Shown here: positions 54,123 through 64,000 of the stretch, piece by piece
Layout of the letters: every line of letters begins with the position of its first letter
Position numbering within the stretch: position 1 is the stretch's first letter
DNA from: Erythrobacter insulae
GTDB taxonomy: Bacteria; Pseudomonadota; Alphaproteobacteria; Sphingomonadales; Sphingomonadaceae
Assembly: GCF_007004095.1 (NCBI RefSeq)
Contig: NZ_VHJK01000001.1
Location: 1,244,501 to 1,308,500 of the forward strand
Length of the DNA stretch: 64,000 nucleotides
Direction of reading: 5' to 3'
The notes under the pieces: model-generated
The model's input: only the letters and a program-made list of their open reading frames with translations
Database searches by the model: none
Told to the model about the DNA's origin: nothing
Program-made: the position numbers and the translations under genes

Positions 54123-56530
54123 AGTTTTCTACCACATGGCTGAAAGACCATCTCGAAACGGATGCGACTTTATCCCAGATTACGGATTGTCTCACTGCGA
54201 TCGGGCATGAGGTCGAAGGGGTCGAAGATCCGGCCGAGCGGCTTGCAGGCTTTACCGTCGCCAAGGTTTTGACAGCCGAAAAGCACCCTGATGCCGACAA
54301 GCTGCAAGTTCTGACAGTCGATACGGGCGAAGGTGATCCGTTGCAGGTTGTATGCGGCGCGCCCAATGCCCGTGCGGGAATGATGGGCGTTCTTGGTCAG
54401 CCGGGCGCTGTGGTTCCGTCAAACGGCATGGAGCTTCGCAAAAGCGCCATTCGCGGGGTCGAATCCAACGGCATGATGTGTTCGGTGCGCGAGCTTGAGC
54501 TGGGTGAGGATCATGACGGCATTATCGAGCTGCCTGATGATGCACCTGTTGGTCACAGTTTTGCCGACTATCACGGGTCTTCCCCGATTATCGATGTTGC
54601 GATCACGCCCAACCGGCCAGATTGTATGGGTGTCTATGGAATTGCGCGCGATCTGGCGGCGGCGGGGCTTGGCACGTTAAAGCCGATTGCATTTCCCAAA
54701 TTCGACGCTGTCGGTGATTGTCCGGTCGAAATTCGCACGGACGATCCCGAGGGCTGTCCCGCGTTTTATGGCCGCGTTGTCAAAGGCGTGAAGAACGGGC
54801 CTTCGCCTGACTGGTTGCAGCAGCGTCTCCAAAGTGCGGGCCAGCGCCCGATCTCGCTGCTGGTCGATCTGACGAACTATCTGATGCTTGCTTTTGGCAG
54901 GCCCGCCCACGTGTATGATCTATCCAAGTTATCCGGCGCGGTGGTCGCGCGGCGCGCAAAGCCGGGCGAGCGCGTGCTGGCGCTGAATGAGAAAACCTAT
55001 TCTCTCGATGAGAGCATGGTGGTGATCGCGGATGATCATGAGGTCCATGACATCGCCGGCATTATGGGCGGAGAGAATTCGGGCGTGTCCGATGGCACCA
55101 CTGATCTGTTGCTTGAAATCGCATATTTCGACCCGCCTCGCATTGGTGTGACTGGCCGCAAGTTGGGCCTCGCCTCTGATGCGCGCACCCGGTTCGAGCG
55201 CGGCGTTGATCCGGCATTTCTTGAAGAAGGGCTGGATCTGCTGACCGGTTTGATCGTCGAATTGGCAGGCGGCAGTGCGACGGAAATAATCCGCGCCGGG
55301 GCCGCGCCAAGCGATGCAAAAGTGGTCGCTTTCAACACGGCACTTACCGCCAAGCTGGGCGGGATTACCGTGCCTGATGATGAGCAACGCGGTATCCTGG
55401 AAAAGCTCGATTTTACGGTCGGTGATGACTGGCAGGTACGGTGCCCGCTGCGCCGGCATGATATCGAAGGGCCAGCCGATCTGGTCGAAGAAATCGTGCG
55501 CATTCACGGGCTGGATAAAGTGGAAAGCGTCCCGCTGCCTCGCGCAGAGGGTGTGGCGCGGCCAACCGCAACGCCTGCACAAATGCTTGAGCGCAAACTG
55601 CGCCGCGCCGCGGCGGCAAGCGGATTGAACGAGGCGATTACATGGTCGTTCCTGCCCGAAGCAGAAGCGGCACATTTCACCGCGACAGATGACCTTTGGA
55701 AATTGGCAAACCCGATCAGCGAAGACATGAAGGTCATGCGCCCATCGCTTATCCCGGGATTGCTGACCGCATCAAAGCGCGCGGCAACGCGCGGCAGCGC
55801 CTCCAGCCGTTTGTTCGAAATCGGGCGGCGCTATTTCCGCGGAAAAGACGGTCTTAGCGATGAACGCGCGGCGGTTGGCGTAGTGCTCTCTGGTGAGAAA
55901 ACACCGCGCGGCTGGGCCACTGGCAAAGCGGTGCCGTTTGATGCTTATGACGCGAAATCGGCAGCGCTGCATTTGCTTGCTGCTGCGGGGGCTCCGGCGG
56001 ATAAGCTGATGGTTATGGAACCGGTGGTCGATGGCGACGGGACCCAATTCCATCCCGGACAGTCGGCGACTCTGCGTCTCGGCCCCAAGAAAGTGCTGGC
56101 GCGGTTCGGGATGATCCATCCTGCGACGCTTAAGGCGTTTGATATGGATGGCCCGGTCGCAGCGGTGGAAATTTTCCTTGATGCGATCCCGCAAAAGAAG
56201 GGCGGCAAAGGCCCGATCGGCTTTGCGCGGCCAGGCTTTAGCCCGCCTGCGTTGCAATCGGTGACGCGCGATTTCGCGTTTCTGGTTCCAGCCGATCTGG
56301 CCGCAGCCGATCTGGTGCGCGCGGTCAAAGGCGCGGATAAGGCGAATATTACCGAGGCCCGCGTGTTCGATGTCTTCGCAGGGCAAGGCGTGCCCGAAGG
56401 GAAGAAATCGGTTGCGCTTGAGGTAACACTTCAGCCGCAGGACAGGTCTTATAAAGACGCCGATCTCAAAGCGATTTCGGATGCGATTGTGGCTTCGGCC
56501 ACCAAACAGGGGGCAGAGCTGCGCGGGTAA
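54119..56530 (+). CDS. pheT: Phenylalanyl-tRNA synthetase beta subunit
   Basis: An 803-residue subunit. The N-terminal tRNA-binding domain shows [19 protein letters not shown] and [19 protein letters not shown]3/B4 editing and B5 domains occupy the middle, and the C-terminal anticodon-binding ferredoxin-like domain ([14 protein letters not shown] onwards) closes the protein. Length is that of bacterial PheT. The start overlaps pheS by 4 bases, so translation is coupled. prfC begins 20 bases downstream. Confidence 0.97.
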   Translation: MKFSTTWLKDHLETDATLSQITDCLTAIGHEVEGVEDPAERLAGFTVAKVLTAEKHPDADKLQVLTVDTGEGDPLQVVCGAPNARAGMMGVLGQPGAVVPSNGMELRKSAIRGVESNGMMCSVRELELGEDHDGIIELPDDAPVGHSFADYHGSSPIIDVAITPNRPDCMGVYGIARDLAAAGLGTLKPIAFPKFDAVGDCPVEIRTDDPEGCPAFYGRVVKGVKNGPSPDWLQQRLQSAGQRPISLLVDLTNYLMLAFGRPAHVYDLSKLSGAVVARRAKPGERVLALNEKTYSLDESMVVIADDHEVHDIAGIMGGENSGVSDGTTDLLLEIAYFDPPRIGVTGRKLGLASDARTRFERGVDPAFLEEGLDLLTGLIVELAGGSATEIIRAGAAPSDAKVVAFNTALTAKLGGITVPDDEQRGILEKLDFTVGDDWQVRCPLRRHDIEGPADLVEEIVRIHGLDKVESVPLPRAEGVARPTATPAQMLERKLRRAAAASGLNEAITWSFLPEAEAAHFTATDDLWKLANPISEDMKVMRPSLIPGLLTASKRAATRGSASSRLFEIGRRYFRGKDGLSDERAAVGVVLSGEKTPRGWATGKAVPFDAYDAKSAALHLLAAAGAPADKLMVMEPVVDGDGTQFHPGQSATLRLGPKKVLARFGMIHPATLKAFDMDGPVAAVEIFLDAIPQKKGGKGPIGFARPGFSPPALQSVTRDFAFLVPADLAAADLVRAVKGADKANITEARVFDVFAGQGVPEGKKSVALEVTLQPQDRSYKDADLKAISDAIVASATKQGAELRG

Positions 56531-56550
56531 TCCGGGCCGCTGAAATCACC

Positions 56551-58083
56551 ATGTCCAATCGCCGTACCTTTGCGATCATTTCGCACCCTGACGCGGGTAA
56601 GACCACACTGACGGAAAAACTGCTGCTGCAAGGCGGCGCGATCCATCTTGCCGGTGAGGTTAAGGCGCGCGGAGCCGCTCGGCGTGCACGCTCCGACTGG
56701 ATGAAGATCGAGCAGCAACGCGGCATCTCGGTCACGTCATCGGTCATGACGTTTGACAAGGAATATGAAGGCGAGACAATCACCTTCAACCTGCTCGATA
56801 CGCCGGGTCATGAGGACTTTTCAGAAGACACCTACAGGACCCTAACCGCCGTAGACAGCGCGGTAATGGTGATCGACGCGGCGAAAGGTATCGAGCCTCA
56901 GACCCGCAAATTGTTCGAGGTTTGCCGGCTTCGTAATGTCCCGATCATCACCTTTGTGAACAAGGTGGACCGCGAAGGACGCGACCCGTTTGAGACCCTG
57001 GATGAAGTCGCCGACATGCTTGCTCTCGATGTATCGCCGCAAATGTGGCCGATCGGCATGGGCGGGCAATTCGAGGGCATCCTTGATTTTGCCACAGGTG
57101 AAGTCAGCCGCCCCGAAGGACCTTCAAAAGAATTTCTGGGCAAACGGGACAGCGATCCTGCCATCCCCGAAGACTTTGCCGAGGAAGCCGAACTGGCACA
57201 GGTGGGTTATCCCGAGTTTGATCTGGAGGCCTATCGCAGCGGCGATTTGACGCCGGTTTTCTTCGGATCCGCGCTTAAGAATTTCGGCGTCACCGAACTG
57301 ATCGATGCGATCGCAAAATATGCCCCGCCACCGCGCGCCCAGCCCGCCGGTGACGACGAAATTGCACCCGAATATGACGAGGTGACCGGCTTTATCTTTA
57401 AGGTTCAGGCAAATATGGACCCGAACCATCGGGACCGCATCGCATTTATGCGTCAGGTTTCCGGGACGTTCAAACGCGGGATGAAACTCACCCCGTCCGG
57501 TCTGGGAAAGCCGATTGCGATCCATTCCCCGATCCTGTTCTTTGCGCAGGATCGCGAGATTGCCGACACTGCCGAGGCGGGCGACATCATCGGCATCCCC
57601 AATCACGGCACGTTGCGCGTAGGCGATACGCTTTCTGAAAAAGACACAGTTCGATTTACGGGCCTGCCCAATTTCGCGCCCGAGATCCTGCGGCGTGTTC
57701 AGCTCAAAGATCCGACCAAGACGAAGCAGCTTCGCAAAGCGCTGGACGATCTATCGGAAGAAGGCGTGATTCAGGTGTTCTATCCCGAGCTTGGTGCCAA
57801 TCATATCGTTGGCGTTGTCGGGCAGCTGCAGCTTGAAGTGCTGATTTCGCGATTGTCTGCGGAGTATAAAGTCGAGGCCGCGCTCGAGGATTCTCCGTTC
57901 GCCACCGCGCGCTGGATCAAGGGTGATCCCAAATTGCTCGACGAATTCGAGAGTTTCAATCGCCCCAATCTTGCCAGAGACCGCGATGGTGATCTGGTGT
58001 TCCTGGCGAAAAGCCCGTGGGACGTGAATTATCAGGTCGAGAAAAACCCTGACCTGACATTTTCCGCGACAAAAGAACGGTAG
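56551..58083 (+). CDS. prfC: Peptide chain release factor 3
   Basis: A 510-residue translational GTPase that recycles RF1 and RF2 after termination. G-motifs are AIISHPDAGKTTLTEKLLL (P-loop), QQRGISVTSSV (G2), LLDTPGHEDFSEDTYR (G3) and FVNKVDREGRDP (G4). C-terminal domains with FFAQDREIADTAEAGDIIGI and QLQLEVLISRLSAEY follow. The block AGEVKARGAARRARSDWMKI distinguishes RF3 from EF-G. RF3 is not universal. It probably lies in a transcript with pheST. Confidence 0.95.
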   Translation: MSNRRTFAIISHPDAGKTTLTEKLLLQGGAIHLAGEVKARGAARRARSDWMKIEQQRGISVTSSVMTFDKEYEGETITFNLLDTPGHEDFSEDTYRTLTAVDSAVMVIDAAKGIEPQTRKLFEVCRLRNVPIITFVNKVDREGRDPFETLDEVADMLALDVSPQMWPIGMGGQFEGILDFATGEVSRPEGPSKEFLGKRDSDPAIPEDFAEEAELAQVGYPEFDLEAYRSGDLTPVFFGSALKNFGVTELIDAIAKYAPPPRAQPAGDDEIAPEYDEVTGFIFKVQANMDPNHRDRIAFMRQVSGTFKRGMKLTPSGLGKPIAIHSPILFFAQDREIADTAEAGDIIGIPNHGTLRVGDTLSEKDTVRFTGLPNFAPEILRRVQLKDPTKTKQLRKALDDLSEEGVIQVFYPELGANHIVGVVGQLQLEVLISRLSAEYKVEAALEDSPFATARWIKGDPKLLDEFESFNRPNLARDRDGDLVFLAKSPWDVNYQVEKNPDLTFSATKER

Positions 58084-58121
58084 GCTTGCGAGGAGCCACG
58101 CTTCGCGGCAAAGCCGGATGC

Positions 58122-58991
58122 ATGACTGTATCTGGCCCAACATCGCAAACCTTCATATCGCAGCGCCTTAAGCTCAATTATTTTGACTGGGGGAATTCCG
58201 AAAAACCGCCACTGGTTCTCGTTCATGGCGGACGCGATCACGCGCGCAGCTGGGATTGGACGGCGGAGCAGCTTGCCCAGGATTGGCATGTCGTGGCGAT
58301 GGATCACCGCGGGCACGGCGACAGCGATTGGGTTTCCGACGGCAATTATCATACGAATGACATGGTGTATGATCTGGCGCAGTTGGTTCATCAGCTGGGG
58401 CGCGGTCCGGTCACCATTGTCTCGCACTCGATGGGCGGCAATGTCGCGCTGCGATACGCCGGCATGTTCCCGGAAATGGTCACGAAGCTGGTTGCTATTG
58501 AAGGCCTGGGCCCGTCGCCCGAATGGAAAGAGAAGCAGCGCTCGACACCATATCCCGAGCGGATGCGCGAATGGATCGAGAAAAAGCGCAAGGCCGCAGG
58601 CAGAATGCCGCGCAAATACGACACCATCGAAGCCGCCTTCGCGCGGATGATTGAGGAAAATTCCTACTTAACCGAGGATCAGGCGCGCCATCTCACAATC
58701 CACGGGGTCAATCGCAACGAAGACGGCACCTACAGCTGGAAATTTGATCCGCATCTTAATGTTTGGGGTGTGGAAGATGTCGCAGATGAATTCATCGAGG
58801 CGACATGGGGGGCGATTACGTGTCCTACTTTGCTGCTTTACGGTGCCGACAGCTGGGCCTCCAACCCTGAGACGGACGGCCGGATTGCACATTTCAACAC
58901 AGCCAAAGTGATTGAATTCAAATCGGCAGGCCACTGGCTCCACCATGATCAGTTTGACAAATTTATGGGCGTGCTACGAGACTTCCTGTGA
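58122..58991 (+). CDS. Alpha/beta-hydrolase
   Basis: A 289-residue alpha/beta-hydrolase fold enzyme. LVLVHGGRDHARSWDW gives the oxyanion HGG motif, VVAMDHRGHGDSDW follows, and the nucleophile elbow is SHSMGGN. LLLYGADSWASNPE carries the acid region and GHWLHHDQ the catalytic histidine. The substrate is unknown. The ATG at 58122 is 38 bases after prfC; a TTG at 58086 is less likely. It overlaps the following GFA gene, so the three downstream genes are coupled. Confidence 0.86.
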   Translation: MTVSGPTSQTFISQRLKLNYFDWGNSEKPPLVLVHGGRDHARSWDWTAEQLAQDWHVVAMDHRGHGDSDWVSDGNYHTNDMVYDLAQLVHQLGRGPVTIVSHSMGGNVALRYAGMFPEMVTKLVAIEGLGPSPEWKEKQRSTPYPERMREWIEKKRKAAGRMPRKYDTIEAAFARMIEENSYLTEDQARHLTIHGVNRNEDGTYSWKFDPHLNVWGVEDVADEFIEATWGAITCPTLLLYGADSWASNPETDGRIAHFNTAKVIEFKSAGHWLHHDQFDKFMGVLRDFL

Positions 58992-59353
58992 TGGGGGTAA
59001 GGGGCAGGGAACGCGTCACTGGAAGCTGCCATTGCGGTGCAGTACAGTTCGCAATCCAAACCGATTTCCCGGAATTGACGACTTGTGATTGTTCAATGTG
59101 CAGCCGCAAGAATGCGCTCATGGTGAAAGTGCACGAAAGCGACTTTGAATTGCTTTCAGGCGATGCCGCGCTGAGTGAATATCAGTTCCACACATTCACC
59201 GCGCGGCACTTCTTCTGCTCAACCTGCGGGATATATCCATTCCACCGTAAACGCATCACACCGGACTTTGTCGGTGTAAATGTGTATTGTCTGAATGGTT
59301 TTGACCCGGCGGGCATTCCTGTTCGCGCGACTGTTGGCAAAGGTATGGACTGA
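58991..59353 (+). CDS. GFA (glutathione-dependent formaldehyde-activating)-domain protein
   Basis: A 120-residue zinc-binding protein with the Mss4-like GFA fold. CHCGAVQF, CDCSMCSRKN and FFCSTCGIYPFH supply the conserved cysteines. Only a few members have been tested as glutathione S-hydroxymethyl-transferring enzymes; most are uncharacterised, so the formaldehyde role is not secure. The ATG at 58991 shares one base with the hydrolase stop (TGATG); a GTG one codon earlier is possible. Confidence 0.85.
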   Translation: MGVRGRERVTGSCHCGAVQFAIQTDFPELTTCDCSMCSRKNALMVKVHESDFELLSGDAALSEYQFHTFTARHFFCSTCGIYPFHRKRITPDFVGVNVYCLNGFDPAGIPVRATVGKGMD

Positions 59354-59922
59354 TGGCTGAGTTTTTCGATGCGCTTGATCCAAAGCACACGGCGATGATC
59401 GAGAAACAGCCGGTTTTCTTTGTTGCGACCGCTGCTGCCGATGGCCGCATCAATCTCAGCCCCAAAGGGTATGATGCGTTTCGCGTGTTATCGCCAAAGC
59501 GGGTTGCGTATCTCGATCTTGCAGGTTCGGGCAATGAGACACATGCCCATCTGGTCGCAGAGCAAGCCGACAAGGGCCGAATTACGATAATGTTCTGCAA
59601 TTTTGACCGGCCCGCCTTGATCTTGCGCATTTATGGCACGGGCACGCCGGTTTTGCCTCAGGATGCCGGGTGGAGCGAATTGGCCGGACATTTCACGCTG
59701 CTGCCGGGTACACGCCAGATTTTCGATATCGAGGTTCAAAGTGTGCAGACAAGCTGCGGCTGGGGTGTGCCCTTCATGAGCCTTGAGGCCGAGCGCGAAA
59801 CTTTGCTGAAATCGCATCGCCAATCGGACCCGGCCAAATGGGAAGCAAAGCGTGCGTCGCGCACACGTAGCATCGATGGCCTGCCGACCCGCGCCACAGA
59901 CAGGTATATTGCAGGCGAATAG
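59353..59922 (+). CDS. Pyridoxamine 5'-phosphate oxidase-family protein
   Basis: A 189-residue flavin-binding split-barrel protein. FVATAAADGRINLSPKGYDAFRVL and YLDLAGSGNETHAHL, then GRITIMFCNFDRPALILRIYG, match PPOX-family proteins that bind FMN or F420. It ends with a basic tail. The reaction is unknown; by family it may reduce or oxidise small cofactors. Its ATG shares one base with the GFA stop (TGATG). Last gene of the run beginning at pheS. Confidence 0.85.
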   Translation: MAEFFDALDPKHTAMIEKQPVFFVATAAADGRINLSPKGYDAFRVLSPKRVAYLDLAGSGNETHAHLVAEQADKGRITIMFCNFDRPALILRIYGTGTPVLPQDAGWSELAGHFTLLPGTRQIFDIEVQSVQTSCGWGVPFMSLEAERETLLKSHRQSDPAKWEAKRASRTRSIDGLPTRATDRYIAGE

Positions 59923-60005
59923 TTTCTATTGAAACAAAAGATCGCAAAGGTGCCCCGCGACATATATGCGCAGCTAACTTGCCTAAAAAGTGACCAAAAG
60001 ATTAA

Positions 60006-60479
<474 letters not shown>

Positions 60480-60493
60480 AGGGGACAAGCATC

Positions 60494-61831
60494 GTGAAGC
60501 GTAATTTCCTGACACTTGCTGCCCTTTCGGCTGGCGCTGTGGTTCTTGCCGAACCCGCGCTCGCTGCACCGGCAGCAGCAGCCCCTGCGGCAGATGCCGT
60601 TGGTGGCGGCACCGCTTATATTCTCAACACTCTGTTGTTCCTCATCGGCGGTTTCCTCGTCATGTGGATGGCCGCAGGCTTTGCCATGCTCGAAGCAGGC
60701 CTGGTCCGCGCGAAAAACACTTCAACCCAGTGTCTCAAGAATATCGGCCTGTATTCGATTGCCGGTCTGATGTTCTGGGTGATCGGCTATAATATCGCCT
60801 ATCCCGGCTTTGCCGAAGGCAGCCTTGGCCTGATTGGCGGCTTTACCGGGATTTACTCAATGCAAGAGGTTGGCGCTGCTGATCTCGAAACGGGTTACTC
60901 GGTCGCATCCGACTGGTTCTTCCAGATGGTATTCTGCGCAACGACCGCTTCGATTGTGTCGGGCACCGTTGCAGAGCGCGTGAAGATCGTTCCGTTCTTC
61001 ATTTTCGTCACCATCCTTACCGGCATCATCTATCCCGTCGTAGTCAGCTGGGAATGGGGTGGTGGCTACCTTGATACCGTTCATGGGTTCAGCGACTTTG
61101 CCGGCTCCACGCTGGTCCACTCAACCGGTGGTTGGGCGGCTTTGATGGGCGCAATCATCATCGGTTCGCGTGTCGGCCGTTATGGTCCGGATGGTAAGGT
61201 CAACGTGTTCCCGGGGACCAACATCCCGCTGGCGACACTCGGTACGTTCATTCTCTGGCTCGGCTGGTTCGGCTTTAACGGCGCATCGCAGCTTGCGATG
61301 GGTACTGTTGGCGATGTTTCGGACGTGTCGAAGATCTTTGTGAACACCAATATGGCCGCTGCTGGCGGTGTGGTGGTCGCGATTATCCTGACCCAGGTCC
61401 TCTACAAAAAGGCCGATATCACCATGGCGCTTAACGGCGCGCTGGCAGGCCTCGTCTCCATCACAGCGGAACCACTCGCTCCATCTGTCGGCCAATCAAT
61501 TCTGATCGGCGGCATTGGCGGTGCGATCGTGGTCTTCACTGTACCACTGCTCGACAAGTTCAAGATCGACGACGTGGTTGGCGCCATCCCGGTTCACCTG
61601 TTCGCAGGTATCTGGGGCACGCTGATCGTTGCTTGGACTGGCGACGCGACGTTCACGGGCCAATTGGTCGGCGTTCTGCTGACAGCAGTCTGGGTCTCCG
61701 GCGCATCCGCCATCGTCTGGCTCGCTCTGAAATACACCATCGGTGTGCGGCCGAGCGAAGAAGACGAAGTCAATGGCCTCGATAAGGCCGAGATCGGCGT
61801 CGAAGCCTACCCTGAATTCGCGAGAACCTAA
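60494..61831 (+). CDS. amtB: Ammonium transporter
   Basis: A 445-residue channel with a signal peptide (MKRNFLTLAALSAGAVVLAEPALAA-like; cleaved near Ala-Ala) and about 11 membrane helices. GFAMLEAGLVRAKN, the first pore histidine in DFAGSTLVHSTGGW, and GIWGTLIVAW are typical Amt motifs. It conducts ammonium across the inner membrane and is regulated by GlnK. The GTG start at 60494 lies behind AAAGGGGA. A terminator follows. Confidence 0.96.
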   Translation: MKRNFLTLAALSAGAVVLAEPALAAPAAAAPAADAVGGGTAYILNTLLFLIGGFLVMWMAAGFAMLEAGLVRAKNTSTQCLKNIGLYSIAGLMFWVIGYNIAYPGFAEGSLGLIGGFTGIYSMQEVGAADLETGYSVASDWFFQMVFCATTASIVSGTVAERVKIVPFFIFVTILTGIIYPVVVSWEWGGGYLDTVHGFSDFAGSTLVHSTGGWAALMGAIIIGSRVGRYGPDGKVNVFPGTNIPLATLGTFILWLGWFGFNGASQLAMGTVGDVSDVSKIFVNTNMAAAGGVVVAIILTQVLYKKADITMALNGALAGLVSITAEPLAPSVGQSILIGGIGGAIVVFTVPLLDKFKIDDVVGAIPVHLFAGIWGTLIVAWTGDATFTGQLVGVLLTAVWVSGASAIVWLALKYTIGVRPSEEDEVNGLDKAEIGVEAYPEFART

Positions 61832-61922
61832 GCTCTCGCATCACAGTTTGGCGGGGGAAGACTCTCTCCTCTCCCTCTTCCCCCGCCTCACAGCGTTCCT
61901 CCTGCGAACGAACAAACTGATA

Positions 61923-61957
61923 AGGGCCGAAGCGGCATAACCGCTTCGGCCCCTTTT
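61923..61957 (+). terminator. Strong intrinsic terminator after amtB
   Basis: AGGGCCGAAGCGG (61923-61935) pairs with CCGCTTCGGCCCCT (61941-61954) around loop CATAA. A run of T residues to about 61959 follows. It lies 90 bases past the amtB stop. Confidence 0.9.
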
Positions 61958-62026
61958 TTGTCTGTGGAAGTATCCCAACGTAGCCTTCCAGATACGCCGA
62001 AAGGCCAGCAAGCCCGCGCTATCGTT

Positions 62027-63610
62027 TCACTCGGCCGCTTTGATAAAGTCCGCGCAGCGCTCACCGATCATGATGCTGGGCGCATTGGTGTTACCGCTGA
62101 CGATCTTGGGCATTACACTCGCGTCTGCGATCCAAAGCCCTTCAAGGCCGCGCACTTTCAATTGTGGATCGACCACCGCGTCCTCGTCTGCGCCCATCCG
62201 GCAGGTGCCGACAGGGTGATAGACAGTGTCGGCGCGGTTGCGGATCATTTCATCAAGCGCAGCGTCATCGTTTAGATCAACCGGATAGCGATCCGTGGGC
62301 CCATAAACCTGAAGCGGCGGAGCCTCAGCGATGCGATGAGACAGGCGGATGCCTTCTCTCAGCACAGCGATATCGCGGTCATCATCGAGGAAATTCGGAT
62401 CGATCACCGGCGCCGCTGCTGCGTCATTGGACCCTAAACGGACAGTGCCCCTGCTTTCAGGGCGCAGCACACAGGCGTGCAGCGAAAAGCCATAGCCTTT
62501 TACATTCTCGCGCCCGTGATCTTCGAGAACTGCGGGGACGAAATGCCACTGGATATCGGGCGCGGGCGCGCCGTCTGTGACCGTCCAAAACCCGCCAGCC
62601 TCGGCATAGGGCGTTGTCATGGCGCCGGTGCGTTTGCGCCGGTGTTCCACGATTGCGCCGGCCATTTTAAGCGTCCCTTTAAGCGTGCCGCCAATCGGAA
62701 CGTCGCTTTCGGTTTCCCAGCCGGAAACATAGTCGATGTGATCTTGCAGGTTCTCGCCAACTTCGGGCCGGTCGAGCACCACATCGATCCCATGTTCTTT
62801 CAAATGCTGTGCCGGACCAATGCCGGAAAGCATCAGGATTTGGGGTGAATTGAATGCACCCGCAGACAGGATTACTCCCTTACGCGCATAGATCATCTCG
62901 CTGCGTTTGCCGCGTCGCACGAGAACGCCGGTGACCCGCCCGCTTTCAACAACGAGTTTTTCCACCAGCGTATTCGTGCGAACGGCAAAGTTGCCCTGAT
63001 CACGGATCGGTTCAACATAGGCGCGTGCGGCGGACCATCGTTCACCGTTGCGCTGTGTTACCTGATAGAGGCCAAAGCCTTCCTGTCTTTCGCCGTTAAA
63101 GTCATCGTTGGGCCGCATTTGCAGAGACGCCGCGCTTTCGACAAATGCGTGGCTGGTGGGGTTCGGTGATCCTTGATCGGATACGAACAATGGCCCTCCG
63201 CCGCCGTGAAAATCATCGCCGCCGCGCTCGTTCGATTCGGCTTTTTTGAAATAGGGCAGGACATCATCATATGACCATCCGGTGCAGCCTATGTCTGCCC
63301 AATTGTCGTAATCCCATTTGTTACCGCGAATATAGACCATCGCGTTGATCGCGGAGGACCCGCCAAGCCCTTTGCCGCGCGGCTGATACCCGATGCGCCC
63401 ATTCAGGCCTTTTTGCGGAACGGTATCGAATTTGTAATTCGAGGAATTGCGGATGAACGGCATGAAGCCCGGCGTTTTGATCAGGACATTGTCATTCCGC
63501 CCCCCTGCTTCGATCAGGCAAACGCGGCGGGTACCATCCACGGCAAGGCGTCCGGCAACTGCGCTGCCGCCGCTACCGCCACCTATGACGACGTAATCGA
63601 AACTCTCCAT
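62027..63610 (-). CDS. GMC-family FAD-dependent oxidoreductase
   Basis: A 527-residue choline dehydrogenase-like enzyme. FDYVVIGGGSGGSAVAGRLA is the FAD-binding motif, GKGLGGSSAINAMVYIRGN is the first GMC signature and GAFNSPQILMLSGIGP the second. The C-terminal HPVGTCRMG carries the catalytic His. Members oxidise primary alcohols, including choline, glucose or PEG-type compounds. The substrate is not evident. It shares a strand with the downstream sterol desaturase-type gene; the gap is short. Confidence 0.93.
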   Translation of the reverse strand: MESFDYVVIGGGSGGSAVAGRLAVDGTRRVCLIEAGGRNDNVLIKTPGFMPFIRNSSNYKFDTVPQKGLNGRIGYQPRGKGLGGSSAINAMVYIRGNKWDYDNWADIGCTGWSYDDVLPYFKKAESNERGGDDFHGGGGPLFVSDQGSPNPTSHAFVESAASLQMRPNDDFNGERQEGFGLYQVTQRNGERWSAARAYVEPIRDQGNFAVRTNTLVEKLVVESGRVTGVLVRRGKRSEMIYARKGVILSAGAFNSPQILMLSGIGPAQHLKEHGIDVVLDRPEVGENLQDHIDYVSGWETESDVPIGGTLKGTLKMAGAIVEHRRKRTGAMTTPYAEAGGFWTVTDGAPAPDIQWHFVPAVLEDHGRENVKGYGFSLHACVLRPESRGTVRLGSNDAAAAPVIDPNFLDDDRDIAVLREGIRLSHRIAEAPPLQVYGPTDRYPVDLNDDAALDEMIRNRADTVYHPVGTCRMGADEDAVVDPQLKVRGLEGLWIADASVMPKIVSGNTNAPSIMIGERCADFIKAAE

Positions 63611-63634
63611 AATATCTCCTCTGGGGAGAAAGGA

Positions 63635-64000
63635 CTAAGCCGCTTCGCCCGGGTCTGCAATCAGGTTTCTTCGCGCAACTGACTCTGTCTGGTTGATCTG
63701 CCCTGTTCTTGCCCGCCATCGCTGCCGGATTGTATCGGATGTATCGCGCGATCCATCATGGCTCCAGCCGGGTTCACGCAACAAATAGGACAGTTTGTGC
63801 TTCCATGGTGCGCGCCAGATATCGCCGATCATCCCGATCCATTCATGGAACACCGCCCAAAGCAGGTTAAAACTGCCGAGCTGTTTGATGATGCCATACC
63901 GGATCTGCTCGTCATCGCGCTCCGCTTCAAACGTGCCGAACATTTTGTCCCAGATGATAAAGACGCCTGCGTAATTGCGATCGAGGTAACGCGGATTGGT
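63635..64000 (-). CDS. Sterol desaturase/fatty acid hydroxylase-type protein (truncated by window end)
   Basis: The last 121 residues of a gene continuing beyond 64000. Visible are TNPRYLDRNYAGVFIIWDK and MFGTFEAERDDEQIRYG, which match the conserved C-terminal region of the fatty acid hydroxylase superfamily (sterol desaturases). A hydrophobic LGSFNLLWAVFHEWIGMIG segment and a hydrophilic tail follow. The histidine boxes with the diiron site lie outside. It probably hydroxylates or desaturates a lipid or carotenoid. The GMC gene follows 24 bases downstream. Confidence 0.82.
   Translation of the reverse strand, partial: TNPRYLDRNYAGVFIIWDKMFGTFEAERDDEQIRYGIIKQLGSFNLLWAVFHEWIGMIGDIWRAPWKHKLSYLLREPGWSHDGSRDTSDTIRQRWRARTGQINQTESVARRNLIADPGEAA

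Overview
The window looks like the core chromosome of a Sphingomonadales alphaproteobacterium, most likely an Erythrobacteraceae relative. This is inferred from gene content and protein style, not from any database search. Supporting signs are an fbc-type Rieske/cytochrome b/cytochrome c1 operon, a MipZ-like division ATPase, a DUF3035 lipoprotein next to lspA, a fused CysNC, a TonB-ExbB-ExbD-ExbD operon, small exported proteins of sphingomonad type, and moderately high GC. About 60 protein genes and two tRNA genes fill the window densely. Only two gaps exceed 300 bases (41909-42281 and 52703-53021).

Layout. 1-969: 3' end of a CBS/CorC-type transporter gene. 1018-9806: a minus-strand run gpmA-purE-purK-folA-ribF-GDPD-like-ileS-lspA-DUF3035 lipoprotein with mostly overlapping or nearly touching genes, preceded by a tiny basic protein. 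9897-9971: tRNA-Thr. 10066-18355: an orphan membrane protein, an SDR, an acyl-CoA dehydrogenase, two bacterial PH-domain membrane proteins, a GNAT, a threonine aldolase-type enzyme, a DMT exporter and an NAD-binding epimerase-like protein. 18409-21829: pepN and the laccase-domain gene pgeF. 22068-24958: petABC (respiratory complex III), closed by a strong terminator, then apt, a CPA-type antiporter and an OmpA-like lipoprotein. 28247-31835: cysD-cysNC-cysQ for sulfate activation on the minus strand. 31988-32061: tRNA-Gly.

32134-39184: panC, divergent mipZ with a J-domain protein, phosphomannomutase/phosphoglucomutase, a methionine-rich DUF2059 protein and an Lhr-like helicase. 39308-41908: the tonB-exbB-exbD-exbD operon. 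A 373-base intergenic region then carries a 29-bp near-perfect palindrome ahead of an unknown exported protein. 43317-47925: hom, an exported small protein, glpX, a PilZ protein and prs. 47934-52702: two AraC-family regulators, a HisN-type phosphatase, an SDR, and rpmI-rplT. 53022-59922: pheST, prfC, and a hydrolase-GFA-PPOX trio. 60079-61959: a glnK-amtB nitrogen operon with a near-consensus sigma-54 promoter and a strong terminator. 62027-64000: a GMC oxidoreductase and the C-terminal part of a sterol desaturase-type hydroxylase.

I see no prophage, insertion sequence, integrase, CRISPR array, restriction or toxin cassette, and nothing that reads as a new multi-gene system. The points most worth a second look are modest. 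They are a GDPD-fold protein lacking its catalytic histidines, the palindrome at 42082-42110, structured leaders before hom and prs, the sigma-54 site, an ExbD paralogue with two periplasmic cysteines, and several small unassigned membrane or exported proteins.
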